Positions 9,816 through 18,529 of a stretch of 58,202 bases of DNA are shown here, one piece after another. This DNA is from Clostridia bacterium (lineage in GTDB: Bacteria; Bacillota_A; Clostridia; Christensenellales; Aristaeellaceae): NCBI GenBank assembly GCA_017518705.1, contig JAFWUC010000019.1, positions 1 to 58,202 of the forward strand. The letters are read 5' to 3'. How positions within the stretch are numbered: position 1 is the first letter of the stretch; the number at the start of each line of letters is the position of its first letter. The position numbers were made by a program, and so were the translations under genes. The notes under the pieces were generated by a model. That model saw only the letters and a program-made list of their open reading frames with translations, was not told the DNA's origin and did no database searches.

Positions 9816-9898
9816 ATCGGCGTTCAACTCTCCTTGTGCAATCTTCTGTCGATTTGTGTGAGCACCACTCACCCAATATAACTATCTACTCATAATAT

Positions 9899-9927
9899 AT
9901 TATACAAGAAAACGGTCAACAAGTCAA
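9899..9927 (-). promoter_or_regulatory. Sigma-A type promoter of the kinase operon
   Basis: On the minus strand TTGACT (9922-9927) and TATAAT (9899-9904) are separated by 17 bp, a near-consensus promoter. It gives a leader of about 75 bases to the kinase ATG. Confidence 0.75.
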
Positions 9928-10054
9928 ACCCTTTACCCCGGGCATTTATGAATATTTGTTGCAGTCTTTGTTAATAAGTTTCATTTCGCTGCCGGGTCTT
10001 TGGTCACGCCCGATTAAAAGTGAATCGAAGGCGCTCATTCCCTGCAAAACAAAC

Positions 10055-10084
10055 GCTCCGGCGATCTTTGGCGATCGCCGGAGC
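10055..10084 (-). terminator. Terminator after the ECF sigma factor gene
   Basis: A perfect 12-bp stem (GCTCCGGCGATC and complement) with a six-base loop lies about 50 bp beyond the sigma factor stop. T-rich sequence follows on both strands, so it may act in both directions. It separates the sigma operon from the kinase operon. Confidence 0.8.
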
Positions 10085-10133
10085 TTGCTTTTTTCTTCGG
10101 AGCGACGCTCCGCGCTTATGTTGTTCCAAGTTC

Positions 10134-10613
10134 TTAATCCATGTACTGTCTGAGCAGCAGCAGCGCTTTCTGGTGGCGGAGTTTGACCACTCCGTAGCTC
10201 AGACCCATCATCTGCGCGATCTCGGTCATGGGTTTCTTGTCGTAATACAGCAGTACGATTATGTCTCGCATTTCCTGATCCAGCCTGTTCAGCGCGTCCG
10301 CCAGTTCGTCCAGCGTTTCCTTTTCCAGCATCGGCGCTTCCACCGACATGTCCGATGGCATTTCCTCGTCGATCTCGTCGGAAGGCCTGAACTTGCGGAA
10401 ATGGTCGATCAGTGTGTTTCTGGTTATGGTGAAGATCCAAGTGCTTACAGATGCTTTGGTTTCGTCAAAATCGTCGATTTTCTTTAGGACTTTTTCGAAC
10501 ACCTCTTCGCACAGGTCTTCAGCCTCAGCCCGCCGCTGCACGCGGGTCATGATGTATCTCAACACCTTGACGTGATAATCGGCATAAATCTTGCCAACAT
10601 CAGGTGAAGTCAT
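10134..10613 (-). CDS. ECF-type RNA polymerase sigma factor
   Basis: This 159-residue protein has the two-domain layout of extracytoplasmic-function sigma factors. Region 2 includes DLCEEVFEKVLKKI and the -10 recognition helix segment VSTWIFTITRNTLIDHFRK (about residues 57-75). Region 4 has a helix-turn-helix around PMTEIAQMMGLSYGVVKLRHQKA (about 127-150). It directs polymerase to a stress or surface regulon. Its start overlaps the end of the small upstream gene by 14 bases, pointing to translational coupling. No classical transmembrane anti-sigma gene follows; a terminator comes directly after. The nearby kinase operon and the FecR-domain giant protein are plausible targets or partners, but their visible promoters look like sigma-A promoters. 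Confidence 0.93.
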   Translation of the reverse strand: MTSPDVGKIYADYHVKVLRYIMTRVQRRAEAEDLCEEVFEKVLKKIDDFDETKASVSTWIFTITRNTLIDHFRKFRPSDEIDEEMPSDMSVEAPMLEKETLDELADALNRLDQEMRDIIVLLYYDKKPMTEIAQMMGLSYGVVKLRHQKALLLLRQYMD

Positions 10614-10803
10614 CTTTTTGCTCGGGATCTATTTTCTTGATATTCGCTTCGGGCCGCCCCGCTGCCGCAACGAACTCAACTTCATCATCACTGATCAACT
10701 GCCGTGCGGCGTAACGCGCATGTACTCTGTCGATGACCGACTGCAGTTTTTCGCTCTTTTCGAAATCCTGATAATCGAAAAGCGTTTTGAGTCTCTTTTC
10801 CAA
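10600..10803 (-). CDS. Small protein (67 aa) encoded upstream of and overlapping the ECF sigma gene
   Basis: The reading frame is open much further upstream, but AAAGGAGG stands six bases before a TTG at 10803, which gives a charged 67-residue product starting LEKRLKTLFDYQDFEK (first residue Met in the cell). No membrane helix or cysteine is present. The middle has SDDEVEFVAAAG, which faintly recalls the leader motif of double-glycine peptides but could be chance. Overlap with the sigma factor start suggests joint control. It may be an anti-sigma or regulatory peptide; I do not recognise the family. A weaker ATG at 10827 lacks a ribosome binding site. Confidence 0.6.
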   Translation of the reverse strand: MEKRLKTLFDYQDFEKSEKLQSVIDRVHARYAARQLISDDEVEFVAAAGRPEANIKKIDPEQKDDFT

Positions 10804-10940
10804 ATTGCTCCTCCTTTCTTTCCTCATCGGAAGGACTTCGTACATATATACGAAATTCGAAGGAAAGATGGCAGCGATTTCACACCGATCGTACGTAAAT
10901 AATTCGGGGCTTTTGATCCGTGAAATCATCCTCCGAGTAT

Positions 10941-10969
10941 ATTTTATCACAAACCTTTTTGCGTGTCTA
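10941..10969 (-). promoter_or_regulatory. Probable promoter of the small gene/ECF sigma operon
   Basis: On the minus strand TAGACA (10964-10969) and TAAAAT (10941-10946) are spaced by 17 bp. The leader to the TTG start is about 130 bases and holds no obvious riboswitch. The rest of the gap 10804-11152 contains only this promoter and the terminator of the next gene. Confidence 0.5.
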
Positions 10970-11066
10970 TAGCGGAAACGGGATACTGGCCGTTTTACCC
11001 GCCGAGCTGCCGCAAAAGCGCATTCGCAGCAGGCATCGGCACGGCGCATTGCTCCCCCTGCCTTCT

Positions 11067-11110
11067 GAAAAAAACCGCGGCAGAAGAGACCGCAAATGGT
11101 CTCCCTGCCG
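11067..11110 (-). terminator. Terminator after the FecR/YDG giant gene
   Basis: A stem built from CGGCAG...CTGCCG and GAGACC...GGTCTC (11079-11110) is followed on the minus strand by GGTTTTTTT. Confidence 0.8.
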
Positions 11111-11152
11111 TGTTGTTATCAGATTATCGGCGCTCTGTGACTACCGTCACGC

Positions 11153-14100
11153 TCACGGGGAACCCGTGTCGCTGGGATCGAGTTTCACCGTCATCGTGCA
11201 GCCGCCCGAGGTCGTCAGCGTATAGTTGCCGCTGTTTCCGCTGATGCTTATGCTGGGAGCGGCAACGCTGTACTGCCCGGGGTCGTTCCCTGTGTCTATG
11301 CCCTGCAGGGTGACCGTTACCGTATCACCTGTCTGCGTGCTGAACGTTCTGGTCTGCGTGGTGCCCGAATCCTGTGTGCTCTGGAGCGACAGGTCGTATC
11401 CCGAGTAGTCCCCGTTCTGGTAGGTCACGTATAATTCGGGGAATTGGTAGCCCGTATTCCAGCCGACTATGGTGTTCTGCACCGACGCAAGTATGACCAG
11501 CTTATTGACCGTAAGCTCGCAGTCTACCGTAGTCACATTGCTGAAGTAAGCGGTCACGTCGTTTTCTTCGGAGTCGCCGATCATATACCCGGTTATATGG
11601 CCCGTACCCGTGCCGGCATCGGTCTGGCTGCCCGAGGTTCCTGTCAGCATAACCCACAGATCGTCGTTCGGCAGACCGTCATAGTCAAAGTCCCAATCAT
11701 TTGGATAAAGTGCTGTGCCGTCATAGACCTGGCTCTGGGGATTAAGCGTGATTGTTATTGGCGAGCTGTTGACCGACACGGTAAGCGTGCCCAGGTTTTC
11801 GGTCACCGTGTAGTTCGCGCTGCTGGTGCTGCTCCCCCACGCAATGTCGTAGGTGTTGATCGTGCTGCCCACGTTGGTTATGCTGCCCGTCGCGGTGACA
11901 GTCGCGGTGTCGTATCCCTTTAGGCCCGTGATCTCCGCTCCGTCCGCCTTGGTCAGTTCGTAACCGTCGTACGCTTTGCTCGCGGTACCCGTCGTCACCG
12001 TTACTTCGGCGGGTGTTATCGTGACGGTGCCGCTTGCGGGCACAATGACGTAGTTACCTTCCGACCCGCTGACAGAGCAGCCTGGAGTGAACGCATGATC
12101 GCCCGCGTCCGGACCGCACTGAGGCATCGAGACTGTCAGCGTGTCGCCGGTATTGAGCGCGTAATAGAACAGGTGGTCGGAACCAGACGCTCCGAAATCG
12201 TAGAATGTAAGGGTCTCGCCTGCGGATTCTCCGTTCACATAAGTTACGGTACTGGCTGCCCATTTTCCGTTTCCGTCGTACTCGACACTCCGGTCTGTCG
12301 GAACGATGCCGATCCTGAGCGGCTCCACCGTGAGCGTTCCGTTCTGGACGGTAAGGCCCATCAGGCTGGCTGTTATGTCTTCGTCGCCGTGATATATCGC
12401 GCAGCTTGTGATCACATTGTCGGTCGTGCCGGCATTGGTCTGGTCGCCCGCGACCGTCGCCTGGCAGGTGAGATAGCTCGGCAGGCCGTCGACGGTAAAC
12501 TGATCGCATACGAGCGGCGTGCCGTCATACGCTTTCGTTGCCGATACTGCCGCGACCGTTATGGGCATCGAATAGTCCATATTGACCGTCAGCGTGCCCA
12601 GGTTTTCCGTGATTATGTAGTTGTCCGGGTTTACGCCGCCCCAGTTGATCTCGTAGGTGTTCGCCACGCTGCCCGGATCGGTGATCGTACCGGTCGCGGT
12701 AACGGTCACTTTGCCCTCGTCGGCGGCTGCCAGGCCCGAAAGGGAAGCCTCGCTCTTCGTGAGCGCTTCGCCGTCGTATGTTTTGGACGCCGAGCCGGTA
12801 GTCACGGTCAGAGGTATCGGGTTCACGGTGAAAGTGCCGTTGGTGATCGTCGCGTTATAGTTTCGCGTACTCGTATTCGGGAATGATGATGACCCGTTGA
12901 AGTGCCCCGTAAGCGGGTAGCTGCCTGCGTCGGGGCTGAAGCCTTCGACTCTCAGCGCAAACCCGTCCCCCGCCGGATATTGATAAAAGTACACGGTCGC
13001 ATAGACGTTATTATCCGTCCCGACATTGTGCTGACGGCCGCTGTGAGCGATCCCATCCCCGCCGGCAGTCGCCGTGACGGATACATAAGGTATACTGGAC
13101 GGCAAGTTCCCGCGGTAATCGATGGTCAGATCGCCTATTGCGAAGTTCAGCTGCACTTTTTCAACGGTCAATGTGCCGAGATTCTCCGTGACGGTGTAGT
13201 TGCCTTCTTTCGTGGTGCCCCAGTCGATGGAATAGGTGTTCGGCGTGGAACCGGCGTTTTTGATCGTGCCCGTAGCCGTGACCGACGCCGTATCCGTGCC
13301 GACCAGTCCGGTGATGGACGCTTCGTTGTAAGTCAGTTCCGTTCCGTCGTATACTCTTGACTTCGAGCCCGTGGTCACCGTCGCCTCTGCGGGTTCGATC
13401 ACTATCGATCCTGAAGCGTTTGTCGTGACCGCGTAGTTCGTCGCGATCCCCGTAGGGAAGGAATACGAATCCAGCGTCACCTGATAAGTGTCCGCGTCGA
13501 TCGCGCAGGGAGATGCATCCAGGCTCAGCAGATCGCCGGTCACCAGGTTGGCAAAGAGCGTTATGCCATCATCGGTCACCTGTATGTCCGGGTCCGCAAC
13601 GGTTTCTCCCGCGTGATCGCCGTTTAAGTACTTGATCACGGTATTGGGTATGGTTATCTCGCCGTCATAAGTCTTGGTGGTTCCGGAAAGTGTGACGCTG
13701 AGCTGCAGCGGCTCTATTATCAGCTTATCGTTCAGTGCAGCAAACGAGAAGTTGTCCGCATTGCCTTCAGCGACGCTGAAAGCATCATCAGCGAGCGGGT
13801 ATGTACCTATCTCGGTATACTTTTCCCAGAACTTTTCGTGTACGTAGAATGTCGCGCCGTATAATTCAAACCTATAGCCGTGGGTCTGCGAGGTCGTTCC
13901 GACCCAGGAATACTCGACTTGCTCCCCTGCTCTAGGACCGTTTGTGATGGTCACTTTGCCGTCACCCATGTGAAGAACAGTCTCATCTTTGCCCGGGAAT
14001 ACGATCGTCTTGCCGCCAAAGTCGTAGCTTATGCCCAGCTTTTCAACCGTCAGAGCGCCCAGGTTTTCCTCTATGTCATAGAATCCCGGGTTTACCTCGC

Positions 14101-16849
14101 CCCAGTCGATGGTGTAAGTGTTTTCCGTTTCGCCCGCGTCGGTTATGCTGCCGGTAGCCGTTACCGTGATGCTGTCTCCGTTCTGCAGACCTTCAACGGT
14201 CACCTGGTCAGAGGTGAGCGCGGTCCCGTCATACACCTTGCTTGCGGAACCCGTGGTGATGGTAAGCACCGCAGGCTCGACCTCCAGCGGGAAGCCTTCC
14301 ATCGCGTTGCCCGATAAAGCGAAGTTGGACTTATTGCCCGACGTGGTCACGCTCGTTTTGACTTCAGGCATATGGTCATCGTTCTCGGTCCGGGTAAACA
14401 CCATGCTGACGCTGTCGCCGGTGAACAGCTGGAAACGGTATTCGATCTCCGCAGCGCGCACCCGCGTGCCCGTGACCGTCTCGCCCGCATGAGTGCCGTT
14501 CTGGTACGTGATCACGGGCGCAGGTATGGTCATCCCGCCGCCATAGGTCTCATATGCGTATCCGTCAACGTCGATGCTGAGCTTGAGCGCTTCGACGGTG
14601 AGCTTGCCGTAATTTGCGTATACCTTATAGTTGTCTTTCGACGCGTTGTTCCAGTTGATATAGTAGTTGTTGTTCGCTGTGCCCGCGTTGGTTATGCTGC
14701 CCGTCGCGGATACATCGGCGCTCTCGTCTGCAACAAGGCCCGAGATCGAAGCCCAGTAATTCGTCAGGCTCTTGCCGTCGTATACCTTTTTGTCCGAACC
14801 GGTAGTGACGGTGAGCGGAGCGGGCTCCACGGTGAGCGTACCGCTTTCAACGGTGATGTCCGGATAAAACTCCGTCACGTCCTCGCCGTCCGCGTCCAGC
14901 ACCTGATAAGCCGTTACGGAACTTGCGGCGGTGCCCGCGTCGATCAGTTCGCCCTCCACCGTCGCTATGACGGTAAATCCGTCGGCAAGCCCCGTGATCT
15001 CAACACCTTCCGCAGTAAGCGGCGTGCCGTCATAGACCTTGCTGGCGGAAGCCGCGGTCACGGTGACGCCGCTCATGGGCTCAAGCACCCTAAGCTTGCC
15101 CAGATCCTCTTTGATTATGAAGTTGTTCAGGTCTTCGGTGCCCCAGTCGATCTCGTAAGTGTTGTCGCTCTCGCCCACTTCGGTCTGGCTGCCGGTAGCG
15201 GTCACCTTTACGGAATCGTCTATCCGAACTTCGGTAAAGCGGGCTTCTTCGCCGTTCAGTGCCCTCCCGTTATAGTCGGTGATGTCAGAGTCGATATTGA
15301 TGCGCGCGTTGGTGAGCTCGCGCATAAGGCCGCCTGCATAGCTTATGCTCACGGTCAGGCCGTCCTTGACTATGGTGGGCCCGGTTTTCCCAGACAGCTG
15401 CCCGATCCGCTCCAGCACCTTGTCCTGGTCCCAGCCCGCGTCGTCACAGGCCTGGGAAAGCAGTTCCCGGTTGTCCGCGTACAAGCGCAGCACTTCCTCC
15501 GGGATGTCGTCTTCGGTGACCTTTTCCACGCTGAAGGTTATGCTGTCCGCATTGCTCTCGTCGCTTAAGCGTACGGTCAGCTTTTCGCCCGCGCCCAGCG
15601 CGATCTGGCTGGTCTCGCCCGTAATGGGGTTCGTACCATGTACAAGCAGCTCGCCGGCCAGGCCGTACAGGGTCTCCCCGCTCGCCTCGGACAGCACAAG
15701 GGAGGTATTGCGCCAGGGCTCCTCCTGGGTCTTTCCGGAGACCAGGTCAAAGCCCGCCTCTTCGCACACCAGGGGCTCGCCGTCGTAGCTCTTGGTGGCG
15801 CTGCCCGTCCATATGGTCATGGGCGCGGGATCTACGACCAGCTGCCCGGATACGGTCTCTATGGTGTTGAAATGCCCGGTAACGTTCTCCCCGGCTTTGT
15901 TGTATATGGCATATGACCCGATGGGGTTTTCCGCCGTGCCGGCGTTGGTGATAGCGCCGCTGGCATATGCGGATATATCGAATATGTCGGGCAGATTATA
16001 TACCAGTATGTCGCCTGTTCTCGTCAAGGGAGTTCCGTCGTAGAGCTTACTGGCGCTCTGGGCTATTATCATGACCTTGCCGGTGTATTCCCAGTCTCCG
16101 TCTGCCGGGAAAGAGTATTCATCGAACAGCTGGGGGCAGGCGTTAATGACTCGGCTGGCGGTGTTGTCGTTTTCAAACTGCTCTGCGATAAACGGCGTTA
16201 TGTTTTCCATGGTCATTTCAGCGATATCACTCAACTCGGGTTTCTCGCCCACTACCGCGATCTGGCCCGCACTGACCGTGGCTCTCTGTCCGTCCTTGTA
16301 AGTCAGGGACGCCCTGCCTTCAAGCACTCCGAACACAGTGACCTGTTCGTCCGGCGCTTTTGCCGTCTGGTTTTCCAGGCCGTACATATTGACCGCCCGG
16401 TCCGCGGGCATGGCTGACACGACGACTATGGTGCCGCGGATGCCCACGGTCATGGTCGACGTCGTGATGTCCAGGCTCTCGTTTTCGTCCAGCTTCTCGC
16501 TCACGTCCAAAAACAGCGTGCCTTCGGTCAGCGTAAGCTCGATATGGTTGTCCTGTTTTTCGAACTTCACCGAACTGTTCTGGTCGAGGGACACTATCTT
16601 TGTGGCGTCAAGGCTTACCGAGGCGGTGGACGCCTCGCCCGTGCGCATGATTTCCCCGCTGGCAAAACGTACGTTTTCCATTACGAAGCGCGGGCTGCCC
16701 GTTATGTCGAGGATTTCCACGTTCCCGTCATATCGCAGCAGGCGCATGGTGTCCGCGCTGTAGTTTTCACCCAAAGCGAACGGGAGCATGCAAAGCACGG
16801 CTATCATAACGGCTAATGCTATAATACCTTTCCCCAAACGATATGTCAT
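11153..16849 (-). CDS. Giant secreted FecR-like plus YDG/MBG-repeat protein
   Basis: The product is 1898 residues. A signal peptide (cleavage about residue 27) is followed by a FecR-like beta domain at about 33-200, with the segment DITTSTMTVGIRGTIVVV typical of that fold. The remainder is a long string of immunoglobulin-like YDG/MBG units, each opening with KVYDGTxLT and closing with NLGTLTVE. I see about 11-12 clear YDG openings, with interspersed units of the PNTVIKYLNGDHAGE type. These repeats are known from large bacterial surface adhesins. No LPXTG, SLH or C-terminal helix is visible, so attachment is unexplained. The ATG at 16849 has AAGGAGG upstream; the frame is open earlier but lacks a start signal. 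The gene is monocistronic, with its own promoter and terminator, and is read toward the ECF sigma operon. Confidence 0.88.
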   Translation of the reverse strand: MTYRLGKGIIALAVMIAVLCMLPFALGENYSADTMRLLRYDGNVEILDITGSPRFVMENVRFASGEIMRTGEASTASVSLDATKIVSLDQNSSVKFEKQDNHIELTLTEGTLFLDVSEKLDENESLDITTSTMTVGIRGTIVVVSAMPADRAVNMYGLENQTAKAPDEQVTVFGVLEGRASLTYKDGQRATVSAGQIAVVGEKPELSDIAEMTMENITPFIAEQFENDNTASRVINACPQLFDEYSFPADGDWEYTGKVMIIAQSASKLYDGTPLTRTGDILVYNLPDIFDISAYASGAITNAGTAENPIGSYAIYNKAGENVTGHFNTIETVSGQLVVDPAPMTIWTGSATKSYDGEPLVCEEAGFDLVSGKTQEEPWRNTSLVLSEASGETLYGLAGELLVHGTNPITGETSQIALGAGEKLTVRLSDESNADSITFSVEKVTEDDIPEEVLRLYADNRELLSQACDDAGWDQDKVLERIGQLSGKTGPTIVKDGLTVSISYAGGLMRELTNARINIDSDITDYNGRALNGEEARFTEVRIDDSVKVTATGSQTEVGESDNTYEIDWGTEDLNNFIIKEDLGKLRVLEPMSGVTVTAASASKVYDGTPLTAEGVEITGLADGFTVIATVEGELIDAGTAASSVTAYQVLDADGEDVTEFYPDITVESGTLTVEPAPLTVTTGSDKKVYDGKSLTNYWASISGLVADESADVSATGSITNAGTANNNYYINWNNASKDNYKVYANYGKLTVEALKLSIDVDGYAYETYGGGMTIPAPVITYQNGTHAGETVTGTRVRAAEIEYRFQLFTGDSVSMVFTRTENDDHMPEVKTSVTTSGNKSNFALSGNAMEGFPLEVEPAVLTITTGSASKVYDGTALTSDQVTVEGLQNGDSITVTATGSITDAGETENTYTIDWGEVNPGFYDIEENLGALTVEKLGISYDFGGKTIVFPGKDETVLHMGDGKVTITNGPRAGEQVEYSWVGTTSQTHGYRFELYGATFYVHEKFWEKYTEIGTYPLADDAFSVAEGNADNFSFAALNDKLIIEPLQLSVTLSGTTKTYDGEITIPNTVIKYLNGDHAGETVADPDIQVTDDGITLFANLVTGDLLSLDASPCAIDADTYQVTLDSYSFPTGIATNYAVTTNASGSIVIEPAEATVTTGSKSRVYDGTELTYNEASITGLVGTDTASVTATGTIKNAGSTPNTYSIDWGTTKEGNYTVTENLGTLTVEKVQLNFAIGDLTIDYRGNLPSSIPYVSVTATAGGDGIAHSGRQHNVGTDNNVYATVYFYQYPAGDGFALRVEGFSPDAGSYPLTGHFNGSSSFPNTSTRNYNATITNGTFTVNPIPLTVTTGSASKTYDGEALTKSEASLSGLAAADEGKVTVTATGTITDPGSVANTYEINWGGVNPDNYIITENLGTLTVNMDYSMPITVAAVSATKAYDGTPLVCDQFTVDGLPSYLTCQATVAGDQTNAGTTDNVITSCAIYHGDEDITASLMGLTVQNGTLTVEPLRIGIVPTDRSVEYDGNGKWAASTVTYVNGESAGETLTFYDFGASGSDHLFYYALNTGDTLTVSMPQCGPDAGDHAFTPGCSVSGSEGNYVIVPASGTVTITPAEVTVTTGTASKAYDGYELTKADGAEITGLKGYDTATVTATGSITNVGSTINTYDIAWGSSTSSANYTVTENLGTLTVSVNSSPITITLNPQSQVYDGTALYPNDWDFDYDGLPNDDLWVMLTGTSGSQTDAGTGTGHITGYMIGDSEENDVTAYFSNVTTVDCELTVNKLVILASVQNTIVGWNTGYQFPELYVTYQNGDYSGYDLSLQSTQDSGTTQTRTFSTQTGDTVTVTLQGIDTGNDPGQYSVAAPSISISGNSGNYTLTTSGGCTMTVKLDPSDTGSP

Positions 16850-16912
16850 TATTTTTCCTCCTTCTGTCGGCGTCCCGCAGTCGGTACAGCATATTCTACC
16901 CATTGTGGAAGT

Positions 16913-16942
16913 ATTATACCATTTTTTTTTACGCAGTGACAA
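16913..16942 (-). promoter_or_regulatory. Promoter of the FecR/YDG giant gene
   Basis: On the minus strand TTGTCA (16937-16942) and TATAAT (16913-16918) are 18 bp apart, with a nine-base A run in the spacer. The leader is about 60 bases. Confidence 0.65.
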
Positions 16943-16993
16943 TGCCGCATGTCAAAATTATTTCAGATTTAATCTTTTGTTAATTTTACCAAT

Positions 16994-17052
16994 TCTGCCC
17001 TTGCCGCCATGCTTCATTATCTCCGAGAGCAAAGCATGCCGGTCAGGGCAGA
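16994..17052. repeat. Long imperfect inverted repeat
   Basis: Arms of 21 bp (16994-17014 and 17032-17052, starting TCTGCCCT and ending AGGGCAGA) match except at three positions around a 17-base loop. It lies just after the acyltransferase stop. No T-run follows on the minus strand, so it may be a weak terminator or a boundary element. Confidence 0.6.
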
Positions 17053-17081
17053 ACATCTGTATCCGGATTATGGAATACCAA

Positions 17082-18134
17082 TCAAGTCAGGTAATCAAGC
17101 CATTTCCACTTTCTTCTTTTCTGAACAGCAAATACCAAGATGGAAATAGCAGCAACAACGATGCAGGAGATCATAAAAGCAATCAGCGAATGTCCGCCAA
17201 GCATTCTTTTACAAAATCTGTTGAAGATCAATACGTTCCCCTGGCAGCAATAGATCATTACGCTCAGTTTCCTGAGCAGCACACCGTTTCTTATCCTGAT
17301 ATTTGATTGCAGACAAAACAGGAACAGAGCAAATGACAGCGCTGCCGTTGAAAACGCCGCATCGGTCGAATCCAGTATGTTCAGATGCTTTGTAACTATA
17401 ATTTCGGTTATAAACAGCAGATACAATATAATAAACAGTAGCAGGGCTGTTGTTTTCGCGCAGTATTTCTTGAGTTTGGATCCATTCTCGGATACATACT
17501 TTCCGAGAGCAAAATAGAAGCATCCGCTGAAGATGTTTATGGGAAAGCAGAGAAATTCCGGGATCTTGGCTGTCTGTTCCGGCAAAACTCCTTTATATGC
17601 GGAAGAAAAAACACAAACGAAGTACAGAGGCAATGTGAAGGCTAATATGTTTTCGGTGCGAAAACGCTTGCCGAGCCAATAAACCAGGCATGCACTGAAC
17701 ATGCAGCTTACAAGAAACCACGACCCCATATACGTCGATGATATCACCGCATTCTTTATAAAAATCAGCCAGGTGCTTACAGAGGTTATATCATTCTCAC
17801 AGAGCCGTATGTAAATTGACGGCAGGTTGAAAATAAACCAGCACAGGTACAGCATGCCTATCCTGTGCAGATAATGCAGTAAAGTCTTTCTTTCAATGCT
17901 TTCGCCAGTACTTTTCCGAAACAGAAAGTATGAAGAGCTTATAAAGAAGAACGGGACGCCCCAGCGCGCCGTTATCTCCAATACCGACTGCGCTTTTTTA
18001 TAATCGCCGAAGGCAGCGCAGTGCATGGCAAAGATCAGGACACTGCCGATGAACTTGGCAATATCGACGGAATCGAAATTTCGTTTAACACCGACAGGAC
18101 AGATCGTGTCCGTATCATTACTTGCAGCCTGCAT
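17082..18134 (-). CDS. Acyltransferase-3 family membrane protein
   Basis: This 350-residue protein has about ten membrane helices and opens with NFDSVDIAKFIGSVLIFAMHC, matching the start of the acyltransferase 3 family, in which a membrane histidine takes part in O-acetylation of polysaccharides or other envelope molecules. The next conserved feature, WGVPFFFISSSYFLFRK, is the family GVxxFFxxSGYF-like segment. The start at 18134 follows GGGAG by nine bases; in-frame codons upstream lack a start signal. Codon use and composition are clearly more AT-rich than the giant genes on its left, and a 21-bp inverted repeat stands at its end, so recent acquisition is plausible. It likely decorates a surface glycan. 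Confidence 0.8.
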   Translation of the reverse strand: MQAASNDTDTICPVGVKRNFDSVDIAKFIGSVLIFAMHCAAFGDYKKAQSVLEITARWGVPFFFISSSYFLFRKSTGESIERKTLLHYLHRIGMLYLCWFIFNLPSIYIRLCENDITSVSTWLIFIKNAVISSTYMGSWFLVSCMFSACLVYWLGKRFRTENILAFTLPLYFVCVFSSAYKGVLPEQTAKIPEFLCFPINIFSGCFYFALGKYVSENGSKLKKYCAKTTALLLFIILYLLFITEIIVTKHLNILDSTDAAFSTAALSFALFLFCLQSNIRIRNGVLLRKLSVMIYCCQGNVLIFNRFCKRMLGGHSLIAFMISCIVVAAISILVFAVQKRRKWKWLDYLT

Positions 18135-18529
18135 TTTGTCAGTCTCCCGTTTGTTTTTACACGGCAGTACCTGCCTAGGTCGGCTATGCGCCTTGAGGAC
18201 CTTACATAAAGTACAGCCAACCCGACCCGCACCGTGTGCCTGTAGATCATCTTTATCAATAATAGCATGAAGGCCTTGATATTGCAATAAAACCAGTGAA
18301 AACCCGTCAGCGCAGTCATTCTGCCGTCAGCCCACATTTGGACGTTCCACATGAGGTTATTCACATAAAATCGGTTTACTTACATATCACTTTATGGTAT
18401 AATCCTTATGTATTTATCTCTTTGTCCGATGCTGAAAAACCGAGAGGAGAAAAGCGCCGTTCACGAACTTTGCTTCCCTTGCTGTCGAAAGCGTCAGGGG
18501 ATCATCCTTTATGAACGGTATATTATTAT
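18135..18529. other. Divergent intergenic region
   Basis: This 395-base stretch separates the acyltransferase from the plus-strand membrane protein/LoaP operon. It holds the plus-strand promoter at 18375-18403 and a leader of about 120 bases. Minus-strand frames here are open for about 50-80 codons before the acyltransferase start but carry no start signal and no recognisable domain; they could be remnants of a deleted gene. No RNA gene was recognised. Confidence 0.4.
18375..18403 (+). promoter_or_regulatory. Promoter of the membrane protein/LoaP/Eda operon
   Basis: TTTACT (18375-18380) and TATAAT (18398-18403) are 17 bp apart. The transcript would have a leader of about 120 bases before the ATG at 18530. 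Confidence 0.6.

Noticed and set aside
18035..18364. 109-codon minus-strand frame overlapping the acyltransferase start
   Set aside because: No start signal and no recognisable domain; it shares bases with the well-supported acyltransferase. A gene remnant cannot be excluded.
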